Source of the DNA: Paenibacillus alginolyticus DSM 5050 = NBRC 15375
GTDB lineage: Bacteria > Bacillota > Bacilli > Paenibacillales > NBRC-103111
Direction of reading: 5' to 3'
DNA: 64,000 bases
Assembly (NCBI RefSeq): GCF_000422905.1
Contig: NZ_AUGY01000037.1
Location: forward strand, 1 to 64,000
Part shown: positions 35,223-44,500 of the stretch, piece after piece
How the letters are laid out: every line of letters starts with the position of its first letter
Position numbering within the stretch: position 1 is the first letter of the stretch
Made by a program: the position numbers and the translations under genes
Notes under the pieces: generated by a model
The model's input: the letters and a program-made list of their open reading frames with translations, nothing else
The model's database searches: none
Told to the model about the DNA's origin: nothing

Positions 35223-37529
35223 GTGCCCAAGTATTCCAGATTATTTCGAAGGTTTCTGATCTCTTATATCGTTATTTTGATCATCCCCAGCATCGCGGGC
35301 TATATGTCATACCGTACTTCGATCACCGTCACGCAATCGATTTCGATTGAGAATAATGTGACACAGCTTCAAAAGAGCCAAGAGATTCTGGAACGCAGAA
35401 TGGCCGAAGTTGAAAGTTTTACGAGACAATTGGCTTTAAACCAAGATCTCAGTGTCCTTTTGAACGAAAAATTGGTTGATGATAAAGCAAATGTGTATGG
35501 CGTATGGAAAATAACGAGAGATATTAAGGCCTACAGCCAAACAAATGATTTTTTGAAGCAATTCTATATTTATTTGAGGAATTTTAACGTCGTTGTGACG
35601 CCAGGCAACGCTTATTTTCGCCCTGAGCATTACTATCAGACTTCTCATTACAGCAATCTTTCCTTAGATGAATGGAAAAAAACAGTATTAGAGAAAACGC
35701 ATAGAAGCGAAATCATGCCGCTGAGTCCGTTTGTTAATAACGGCGTACAAACCTCAGTCATCACCTTTATGCAATCGCTCCCATTAGACAGCTTTAGTGA
35801 TTCTTCACCGGCCACGGTTGTCACCATTATTGATGAACAAACCATCAATAGTGTTTTGTCTGGGTTAAGAGATCCTAACGGCGGTTGGACGCATATTAGT
35901 GACGCGGAAGGGCATACCATTAGTTTGCAGGGGATTAGTCAACAGGAAATGGATCACTTATCCGCGGATAGCCGCTTCGATAAAGGGAAAGTCAGTCAAT
36001 TCTATGACGATGATCTTGTGATACGGATTCAATCCAAGTCAACGGGTTGGGTATACAGCACAGGCATTCCAAGGCATGTCTTAATGGAGAATGCGAATAA
36101 AATCAAGTACATCACTTGGTCGGTGACCGGTGTTGCGCTGCTGATCGGACTTTTTGTCGGATTTATGCTGTCTTATCGCAATACGGCCCCGATCAATAGG
36201 CTGCTTAGTGTGATGAAGGAGCAGTTTGGCAAGGATGCAACGACGGAGCGCAATGAATATGATTTCTTGCAGGGCAATATATCGAGTATCATTATCAACA
36301 ACAAACGGCTTGAATCTGAGCTAAATCGGCAGCTGCCATTAATTCGCGATGCCTTTTATAAAAGGTTAATTACGGGGGAATTTCAATCGCGGGAAGAATT
36401 GATTTCTGCAGCCGCTCAGGCGGACACAGGGCTAAATATGAATGCCGGTTTCACGGGTATTCTGCAAATCAATGGATATTCCGGCATGGAAAGCGTTGAA
36501 ATTCTCAACGAACTGAATGCGGCCAGACTCATCCTGAAACAGATTTTAATAGATTCAGGCAGCCACCTGCATGTTCATATGACGGATTTGGGTTCAGATC
36601 GTATAGTAACCCTATTTACGTCAGGAGAAAAAGATGAAGGTGAAGAAGTTAGCAAGGAAGATATCGAACAGCTCGTGGCTAATCTCGCCAATCTGGCCTT
36701 TACCGATTATCGAATTACCATTACAGCAGCACTTAGCGATCCCTTTTCCTCCGTCATGGAGATCAGCCGTTCCTATGAGCAAGCCAGACAGGCCTTAGAA
36801 TACGCTGTATATATGAATAGAAAAGGAATCGTTTGGTACAGTGATACACGAATAGAGAGTAACACGTATTATTATCCAATCGATGTGGAGCTGCGATTAA
36901 TAAGTACGATTAGAGCCGGCGATGTAGAGGAAGCCGAGCGGATCGTTAAGTCGATGATCGAGCAAAATACCGAAAATCGAGAGCTATCTGTGGAGATGAA
37001 GCATCAGTTCATCGGAGAAGTGAAAGGAACGCTGCTTAAATTACTCGATCAGAAGGCGCTAATGGAATCTCCTATGTTCGAGAAAATCAAAAATCGGATC
37101 ATTAGCATCCAGGCCACTGAAGCAATTGAGCTCATTTCGCGGGAAATTAATGAGATTATCTCAGCAATGTGCGGTCTAATCACGAGTAAAAAGAACGATG
37201 CACACATTAAAACCGTGAAGCAAATTAATGAATATATCGCTGAAAAGTATTCAGATCCCGATCTAAACCTATACCGGATAGCTGAAATTGTAGAGCGTCC
37301 AGAAAAATACATCTCTCAATTATTTAAAGAGGTAACGGGGACGAATTTATCCGATCATTTGGAAAAAGTTAGAATGGACCACGCAGCGACTCTTTTAAAA
37401 AGAAATCAATATAACGTGGATGAAATCGCTTCGTATGTTGGTTATAACAGTTCACATTCCTTCCGAAGGGCGTTCAAGCGAGTTATGGGCGTATCCCCAA
37501 GCTCGTTCAGACAATCCCCAGAAGAATGA
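35223..37529 (+). CDS. Membrane-bound AraC-family sensor-regulator
   Basis: 768 residues from GTG 35223 (GAAGGGAGAACTGCCA upstream). A membrane helix (about 10-30) leads to an extracellular Cache-like region (about 35-290), a second helix (about 296-318), a cytoplasmic linker, and a C-terminal AraC domain (about 660-765; LNLYRIAEIVERPEKYISQL and VDEIASYVGYNSSHSFRRAF). It has the same architecture as the gene at 673, with little identity in the sensor part, so it reads a different ligand. It stands directly before the importer genes at 37745-41425, which it should activate. It is preceded by a cre-like site. Confidence 0.87.
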   Translation: MPKYSRLFRRFLISYIVILIIPSIAGYMSYRTSITVTQSISIENNVTQLQKSQEILERRMAEVESFTRQLALNQDLSVLLNEKLVDDKANVYGVWKITRDIKAYSQTNDFLKQFYIYLRNFNVVVTPGNAYFRPEHYYQTSHYSNLSLDEWKKTVLEKTHRSEIMPLSPFVNNGVQTSVITFMQSLPLDSFSDSSPATVVTIIDEQTINSVLSGLRDPNGGWTHISDAEGHTISLQGISQQEMDHLSADSRFDKGKVSQFYDDDLVIRIQSKSTGWVYSTGIPRHVLMENANKIKYITWSVTGVALLIGLFVGFMLSYRNTAPINRLLSVMKEQFGKDATTERNEYDFLQGNISSIIINNKRLESELNRQLPLIRDAFYKRLITGEFQSREELISAAAQADTGLNMNAGFTGILQINGYSGMESVEILNELNAARLILKQILIDSGSHLHVHMTDLGSDRIVTLFTSGEKDEGEEVSKEDIEQLVANLANLAFTDYRITITAALSDPFSSVMEISRSYEQARQALEYAVYMNRKGIVWYSDTRIESNTYYYPIDVELRLISTIRAGDVEEAERIVKSMIEQNTENRELSVEMKHQFIGEVKGTLLKLLDQKALMESPMFEKIKNRIISIQATEAIELISREINEIISAMCGLITSKKNDAHIKTVKQINEYIAEKYSDPDLNLYRIAEIVERPEKYISQLFKEVTGTNLSDHLEKVRMDHAATLLKRNQYNVDEIASYVGYNSSHSFRRAFKRVMGVSPSSFRQSPEE

Positions 37530-37563
37530 AAATCCTAATCGCTTAGGCGGTTAGGATTTTTTC
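37529..37563 (+). terminator. Terminator after the AraC sensor gene
   Basis: AAAATCCTAA and TTAGGATTTT, a perfect 10-bp stem, followed by TT. It overlaps the stop codon. Confidence 0.8.
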
Positions 37564-37649
37564 TGTCATATATGGCTGTAACGGGAAAAATGGCCGTTCG
37601 GATAGGAAAAATGTCCGCTAAATACGGGTTATTTGTTCGCAAAACGACG

Positions 37650-37712
37650 CAATTGTACCTATACGAGGGCCACAAAAGACCCCTATAATCAGCCATATAG
37701 AAAGCGCTGTCA
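37650..37712 (+). promoter_or_regulatory. Promoter of the importer operon with cre-like site
   Basis: CAATTGTACC (37650), TATAAT (37684-37689) and AGAAAGCGCTGTCA (37699-37712; 12 of 14 cre positions). The layout is the same as at 34981: 33-34 bp from the first motif to TATAAT and 15 bp from TATAAT to the cre. There is no good -35 box, so the first motif is a candidate activator site for the AraC protein at 35223. Confidence 0.65.
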
Positions 37713-37744
37713 TATCGGCACGAGGAATTTTAGGGGGGAGCATT

Positions 37745-38710
37745 TTGGAAAAAGGAATGGTAATCGAACGCAGCAGAGTGGCACCAAAAGAGCGTGGAGG
37801 CCTCCTCACAGCAGCGGCAAAGAGTTTTAGAAAACACTGGCAATTGTATCTTATCGTCATTCCGCCAGCCTTGTTTTTCCTTATTTTTAAATACTATCCG
37901 ATGTTGAATGCCGTCCTTGCTTTTAAGGATTACAACGTTACTAAAGGGATATGGGGAAGTCCTTGGGTGGGATTCAAACATTTTAAGTTGTTTTTTGAGA
38001 ATCCGATCTTTTGGACGTTAATTAAAAATACGCTTCTCATTAGCGGATACTTGTTAATCGTCGGTTTTCCAATTCCTATTTTGTTAGCCTTAGCTCTTAA
38101 TGAAATACGCAACGGCAAATTTAAGCGGTTTGTTCAATTGGTTTCGTTTGCGCCTTATTTTATATCCACCGTCGTAATGGTATCGATTATCATGCTTTTT
38201 CTAGCACCACGGTTAGGCTTCGTGAACGTCGCGATGAATCATTTCGGACTGGGAACTATCAATTTTCTCGGTGAACCCGGCATGTTCCGCTCGATCTATG
38301 TGTGGTCGGATATTTGGCAGACAGCAGGCTATTCGGCAGTTATCTTCTTGGCTGCATTAGCGGGAGTCGATCCTTCACTCTATGAGGCAGCCAAAGTTGA
38401 TGGCGCTTCACGGTTTCAGAAAATCCGTCATATCGACTTGCCTGGCATCATGCCAACGATCACGATCGTTTTCATATTGAATGTAGGAAGTGTCATGTCG
38501 CTCGGTTTCGAAAAGATCTATCTGCTGCAAAACCCGCTGAACAAGATAAGTTCCGAAGTGATTGCCACTTACGTGTATCAAATAGGTTTATTGAACGCGA
38601 ACTACAGCTTTGCAACGGCCGTGGGATTGTTTAATTCCGTTATCAATTTAATTCTGCTAGTTGGTGTGAATATGGTGGCAAAGCGCTTATCGAATACGAG
38701 TATCTGGTAA
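37745..38710 (+). CDS. ABC sugar importer permease, LplB type
   Basis: 321 residues from TTG 37745 (TAGGGGGGAGC upstream; ATG 37757 is the alternative). Six predicted helices and the EAA loop LYEAAKVDGASRFQKI around residues 211-226. FKYYPMLNAVLAFKDYN near the first helix is typical of LplB-like proteins. It is the first gene of an operon with a second permease and a binding protein; the ATPase is again absent. The imported sugar is probably a fucose- or galactose-containing oligosaccharide, judging from the enclosing GH95 and GH27 genes. Confidence 0.9.
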   Translation: MEKGMVIERSRVAPKERGGLLTAAAKSFRKHWQLYLIVIPPALFFLIFKYYPMLNAVLAFKDYNVTKGIWGSPWVGFKHFKLFFENPIFWTLIKNTLLISGYLLIVGFPIPILLALALNEIRNGKFKRFVQLVSFAPYFISTVVMVSIIMLFLAPRLGFVNVAMNHFGLGTINFLGEPGMFRSIYVWSDIWQTAGYSAVIFLAALAGVDPSLYEAAKVDGASRFQKIRHIDLPGIMPTITIVFILNVGSVMSLGFEKIYLLQNPLNKISSEVIATYVYQIGLLNANYSFATAVGLFNSVINLILLVGVNMVAKRLSNTSIW

Positions 38711-38729
38711 ATAATGGAGGAACCAAACG

Positions 38730-39626
38730 ATGAATACGATGAAAACGACGATTAAAGATTCGGTTGGCGATAAACTATTTTTGATTAGCATCTACGTGAT
38801 ACTGAGCCTCCTATTAGTTGTCGTCTTATATCCGCTTATTTATATTTTTAGCAGTTCGTTCAGCAGTCCGTCGGCGGTAACTTCTGGCCGTGTGTGGCTA
38901 TGGCCGGTAGATTTTTCCCTCAAGGGTTATGCAACTCTCATCGAAAATCCGAAAATTGTTACAGGCTACGCCAATTCTCTTTTTTATACGGCTGCCGGAA
39001 CGATCATCAGTGTAGCGCTTACGATCATGATTGCTTATCCGTTATCACGTAAAACGTTGTTCGGAAGAAATATGCTAATGATGCTCATTACATTCACGTT
39101 GTTATTTAGCGGCGGATTGATTCCTACTTACTTGGTCGTGAAGCAGATGGGGCTAATCGATACCAGATGGGCCTTATTGATTCCAAACGCGATATGGGTA
39201 TGGCAGGTGATCATTGCGAGAACGTTTTTCCAATCCTCGATTCCGGATGAATTAATTGATTCCAGCGAAATCGATGGATGCAGCGATCTCAGATTCATGT
39301 GGAGCGTCGTGGTTCCGTTATCGAAACCGATCATAGCTGTTCTGTTTTTAATGTACGCTGTGGGTCAATGGAACTCTTACTTCGATGCCCTTATTTATCT
39401 CAAAACCGCCAATCTATTTCCGCTTCAGCTCATTTTGCGCAGCATTATCATTCTAAACAATAGCTCAAATGCCACAGATGCTTTGAAACAGGTAGAAAGA
39501 CAGCAGTTGGCAGAGCTTTTGAAATATTCATTGATTGTCGTGGCAACGCTTCCAGTCCTCATCATCTACCCGTTTGTGCAGCGCTACTTTGTTCAAGGGA
39601 TGTTGGTAGGTTCTGTAAAAGGGTAA
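38730..39626 (+). CDS. ABC sugar importer permease, YtcP/LplC type
   Basis: 298 residues, six predicted helices, with the EAA-equivalent loop LIDSSEIDGCSDLRFM, in which the usual Glu-Ala-Ala is Asp-Ser-Ser, and the C-terminal QGMLVGSVKG. ATG 38730 follows ATGGAGGAACC, 20 bp after the partner permease. The altered loop is within the variation seen in this group and the docking residues Gly/Asp are kept. Confidence 0.9.
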   Translation: MNTMKTTIKDSVGDKLFLISIYVILSLLLVVVLYPLIYIFSSSFSSPSAVTSGRVWLWPVDFSLKGYATLIENPKIVTGYANSLFYTAAGTIISVALTIMIAYPLSRKTLFGRNMLMMLITFTLLFSGGLIPTYLVVKQMGLIDTRWALLIPNAIWVWQVIIARTFFQSSIPDELIDSSEIDGCSDLRFMWSVVVPLSKPIIAVLFLMYAVGQWNSYFDALIYLKTANLFPLQLILRSIIILNNSSNATDALKQVERQQLAELLKYSLIVVATLPVLIIYPFVQRYFVQGMLVGSVKG

Positions 39627-39748
39627 TTGAAAGAGGGATACCGTGTCTTATTGAAGAATTGAAAGGGGTGATTGACTAAAAACATAGCGTCTAAGGATTA
39701 AACGATAGATAAGCAAACTAGTCAATTCAAAAAAGGGAGCGGATTCAA

Positions 39749-41425
39749 TTGAAAAGAAGATCGGTTAGTAGCTTGGTTTTCATCTTGATGTTCAGTATGG
39801 TTCTTGCCGCATGTTCGAGTAAAGTGGAGAATACGGCATCGTCGAGTCCTTCAACAGGGACAGCATCGCCAAGTGCAGCACAAGCGGCTAAACCAGTAGA
39901 AATAAGCGTCTTTGCTCAACAGGCTAATGACATGGATTTGAAAACGAACCTGTTCACGAAGCATTTGGAAAGCAAATTTAACGCAAAGTTTAAGTTCGAG
40001 ATCATCCCTTATGATGGGGCGAAGGAAAAGCGTCAAATCTCCTTAGCGAGCGGCGATTATCCAGAGGCGTATATCTTAACGGCCTATATCGACCAATTCT
40101 CTCAAGCTGATCTTCTCAAGTTCGGTAAGCAAGGCGTACTGCTTCCATTGAATGATTTGATCGACCAGTATGCGCCTAATATTAAAAAGGCGATGGAGAA
40201 GGATCCAACGCTCAAAAGCTTCATCACTGCGCCAGATGGAAAAATATACGGACTTGGCTCCTATACGCAATGCTTCCACTGTTCCTACCCGAACAAAATG
40301 TGGATCAATACAAGCTGGTTGAAAAAATTAAACCTCGAAATGCCGAAAACGACCGAAGATTTCAAGAAAGTGCTTCAAGCTTTCAAGAAGAACGATCCAA
40401 ACGGCAACGGTAAAGCTGACGAAGTTCCGCTTAGCGGATCGATTGAGGATTTCGGCGTGCGTGTCATTCCGTTCCTGATGAACGGCTTCATCTATAATGA
40501 CGACCGTAATTACCTGAACTTAGTGAACGGTAAAGTGGATACTGCGGCTAATAAGCCGGAATGGAAAGAAGGACTTGCTTATATTAAATCCTTGTACGAC
40601 GAGGGCTTGATCGATCCAGGTGCTTTTACGCAAAATGCCGAAGCCTTTAAGAAAATTGGCGAGAACGCTGGCGGACAAATTCTAGGTGCAGGCGCGGGCA
40701 TGCATCCAGCCATCTTCGTTAACATTGATAAAGGAAACAAAAATTCAGCTGATTATAATCCCGTACCTCCGCTCACAGGACCGCATGGTTCATTCGCAAC
40801 GCATGATGGAGGCGGCTTAATTCCGGGTGCGAAATTCGTTCTTACGAATAAGGCCAGCAAAGAAGCACAAATCACGTTGATTAAAATGGTTGATTATATG
40901 TATACGACAGAAGGACAAACGAATGCAGCATCGGGTATGGAAGGCATTGATTGGAGAAAACCGAAAGATGGCGAAGTGGCTCTAGGCAAAGGAGTTACTC
41001 CTCAAATTGCAACGATTCCAACTGTAGATGGGCAGCCTCCGCGTAATGCCGGATGGAGCGGTATGGGACACTTCTACCAGCCGAAGGAGTACAGAGATAG
41101 CTTCGTACAAGGGACGGATGTTTACGACTCCGCCAACTACGAACGCAGACTGTACGATGCTACGCTCTTGTATCAAGGTCATGAACCGAAGGAACTATTC
41201 CCGATGTGGGCGATTTGGATTGATCCAGCACTCACAGACGAAGCAAGCATTCTACAAACAAACATTAAGAACTATATTGATCAAAGTTCGCTTCAATTTA
41301 TTACCGGGAATAAGGATTTGACGAAGGATTGGGATGCTTATGTGAAAGGTCTCGAAAACTTGAAAGTGGGCAGATACCTTGAAATTCTGCAAAAGGCTTA
41401 CGATACAGCAGCAATAAAAAAATAA
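39749..41425 (+). CDS. Extracellular sugar-binding lipoprotein of ABC importer
   Basis: 558 residues from TTG 39749 (AAAGGGAGCGG upstream). The signal peptide ends LAAC (Cys 22), a Ser/Thr/Ala tether follows, then a large LipO-type binding fold. A calcium-loop-like NDPNGNGKADEVP sits near residue 215. It is the cargo-binding component for the permeases at 37745 and 38730 and the last gene of that operon, ended by the strong hairpin at 41441. Confidence 0.9.
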   Translation: MKRRSVSSLVFILMFSMVLAACSSKVENTASSSPSTGTASPSAAQAAKPVEISVFAQQANDMDLKTNLFTKHLESKFNAKFKFEIIPYDGAKEKRQISLASGDYPEAYILTAYIDQFSQADLLKFGKQGVLLPLNDLIDQYAPNIKKAMEKDPTLKSFITAPDGKIYGLGSYTQCFHCSYPNKMWINTSWLKKLNLEMPKTTEDFKKVLQAFKKNDPNGNGKADEVPLSGSIEDFGVRVIPFLMNGFIYNDDRNYLNLVNGKVDTAANKPEWKEGLAYIKSLYDEGLIDPGAFTQNAEAFKKIGENAGGQILGAGAGMHPAIFVNIDKGNKNSADYNPVPPLTGPHGSFATHDGGGLIPGAKFVLTNKASKEAQITLIKMVDYMYTTEGQTNAASGMEGIDWRKPKDGEVALGKGVTPQIATIPTVDGQPPRNAGWSGMGHFYQPKEYRDSFVQGTDVYDSANYERRLYDATLLYQGHEPKELFPMWAIWIDPALTDEASILQTNIKNYIDQSSLQFITGNKDLTKDWDAYVKGLENLKVGRYLEILQKAYDTAAIKK

Positions 41426-41440
41426 CCATCGATGAAGAGT

Positions 41441-41482
41441 AGCCAGGTGTTGTTCTAGAAATAAAGCACCTGGCTTTTTTTT
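41441..41482 (+). terminator. Terminator after the importer operon
   Basis: AGCCAGGTG and CACCTGGCT form a perfect stem, followed by seven T. Confidence 0.88.
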
Positions 41483-41513
41483 ACGAATTTTAATGCTGAA
41501 GGGGATGTATGAT

Positions 41514-44500
41514 GTGGGAAATATGATTAAGAAAACTAGATTATGGCTGCTGGTTTTTATTTTCTTTATCACTTTGTTTGCTTTCTTTATTCCGAAAGGA
41601 CAACCCGTACAGGCAGCCGATAATGGATTAGCACAGAAACCATACATGGGCTGGAGCAGCTACAGTATGCAAGTGTATAACAGTGGAAATTGGATTACTG
41701 CCGCACAGATTATGGCGCAATCTGACGCTATGCATGCGATTCTGCAGCCCCATGGCTATAATTATATCAACGTAGATGCAGCTTGGAATGGGAGCATGGA
41801 TGAATATGGACGCCCACAACCAAGCACCACTTTATATCCGAATGGTCTTAGTGAGGTCATTAATCATGTACATAACAATGGGCAAAAATTTGGTCTCTAT
41901 TTTATACCGGGGATGTCGCCGCAAGCGTATGACGCCAACTTGCCAATCTTTGGTACCTCCTGCCATGCACAGGACATTGTGGTACTACCATTAACTACGT
42001 CGGATTATTGGAATATAGGTTATAAAATTGACTTTTCTAAGCCATGTGCGCAGAGCTACATCAACTCCATTGCCGATGAGATTGCCTCATGGGGAGTTGA
42101 TTTTGTGAAATTCGATAGCGTGACACCGGGCTCCGGACATAACGACACGTCTATTGATGCTCGCGGTGATGTCAAAGCCTGGTCTCAGGCTCTCGCTCCG
42201 CACCACATTTGGTTCGAGCTATCTTGGGCACTGGATATTAACTACGTTGACACTTGGAAAAAGTATGCGAATGGATGGCGTGTCGACTGGGATATCGAAT
42301 GTTATTGCGGAAAAGCAGGATTAACCAGTTGGGCGAATATCGCAAGACTATTTCCGCGAGCTGGAGAGTGGTGGCGCCACGCAGGTCCGGGCGGATGGAA
42401 CAATTTCGATTCCTTGAATATCGGTAATGGTTCCATGGATGGCATTACACCGGATGAGCGGCAGACAGCGATGACTTTCTGGGCCATCTCATCGGCTCAG
42501 CTATATACAGGCAATGACTTAACTAATCTGGATGAATTCGGCATTAAGTTGTTAACGAACGATGAGGCTATCGCCGTCAATCAGGCCGGTAAGCCGGCAC
42601 ATCCCGTATCTCTCGCATCAGATCAGCAGGTCTGGTATGCGAACAACGGTGATGGAACCTATACCGTTGGACTGTTTAACCTGGGAAGCTCGAATGCGGC
42701 GGTCAACGTCAATTGGAGCGACATCGGTTTAAGCGGCGCTGCCTCTGTACGTGATTTGTGGAGTCATAGCGAACTAGGCGTATATAACTCCGGTTTCAGT
42801 TCAGGGGATTTGGCTCCTCATGCTTCTCGTTTGTTAAAGGTTACATCGCAAGGAGGCGTTTCCTCCATCAATGATGATGATACGGGAATTTCCTACACGG
42901 GCGATTGGCAGCGTAACAGCAACAGGGGACTGGGTGCTACTCAGAATCTTGCCATCACCGTAATCGACTCCTTGGCACAAAATAGTACGATCAGCCCGTC
43001 TACCGGGAACTTTGATAAGAATGTAGCCGCTCAGACCGATGTTACAACAACGATGACATTGAATGGAAACACACTAAGTGGTATTTCGAATGATGGAGTA
43101 GACTTGGTGTTAGGCACCGACTATACGGTTTCAGGCAACTCGGTCACGATCAAGAAAGGTTATCTTGCTGCTCAACCGGTCGGTACTACGCAGCTTACTT
43201 TCACTTTCAGTGCCGGAGCTAGACCGATTCTGGTCATTGCAGTAAGCGACACCTCGCCTAAGAACAGCACGATCCTTCCATCGACTCGAAATTTTGACAA
43301 GAAGATATCGCTGCAAGCGGATGTTACGACGACAATGCTACTAGACGGTAATCAGTTCAGCGCAATAACGAATGGCGGAACACCGCTTGTGTTAGGCACC
43401 GACTATACCGTATCAGGCAATACGTTAACGATCAAGAAGGAATACCTAGCTCTACAACCTCTGGGGACAACGAACTTGCTTATTTCCTTCAGTGCCGGAA
43501 ATCCGCAAACGCTTGCCATTGTCGTAAGCAACACCGCTCAAGGCGGATCCATTGCTATCAATAACGATGACGCTGCGATTACGTATTCTACCGCTTGGCA
43601 GCGAAGTACGAATCGAGGGCTTGGCGATTATTTGAATGATGTGCAATTCACCGAGAGGAATAACGAATACTTTGAATATACATTTAACGGAACGGGCATT
43701 GAATTCATTACAGAAATGGATTCATCACAAGGCGATGTAGATGTATTCGTGGATGGTGTGTTTAAACAAACGATTAGCACGTATTATTCGAGCCGTTTAG
43801 TCCAACAACCTGTCTACGGAATTTCAGGGCTATCCAGCGGTCCTCATACGCTCAAGGTTGTGAAAAAATCAGGTTCTTACATGCTCCTTGATAAATTGCG
43901 AGTTCTCATTGCTGATCTGATTAATCCTGCTGCGGGAAGCTTTGATAAAAAGGCGACGGCACAGGCAGACGTAACGATTACTCTGATGCCAAGCAGCTAT
44001 ACTTTCAGCAGCATAGCTAACGGAGGAGCCACATTGGTTGCGGGTACCGACTACACATTATCGGGTAACGTTGTAACGTTCAAGAAGGAATACCTTGCGG
44101 CTCAACCCATTGGCTATACGGACCTGACTTTCTCCTTCAATGGGGGAGCAACCCAGACGCTTTCCATTTCAGTAAGCGATAGCTCATTGACCATTGTGCC
44201 GGTTTCTGTTAACGATACCGATCCGGACATTGTTTATACAGGCTCTTGGGGCTATAGCAGCAATCGGGGACTTGGAGATTATAACGATGATGTTCATTAC
44301 TCCGAGGCCAACAACGATTACTTTGAGTATGCTTTCACGGGAACGGGCATCGAATTGATTACAGAGAAAGATAATTCGCAGGGCGATATCGATATTTATA
44401 TTGATAACGTGTTCCAGCAAACGGTGGGTACATTTAATAGTGGCCGGTTAGTCCAACAAAGCGTATTTAGTACTTCGGCACTGGCTGGCGGTCCTCATAC

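Noticed and set aside
35436-35920. Minus-strand frames within the AraC sensor gene and many others inside large genes
   Set aside because: They are shadows of the real genes: no ribosome binding sites and no protein-like patterns.
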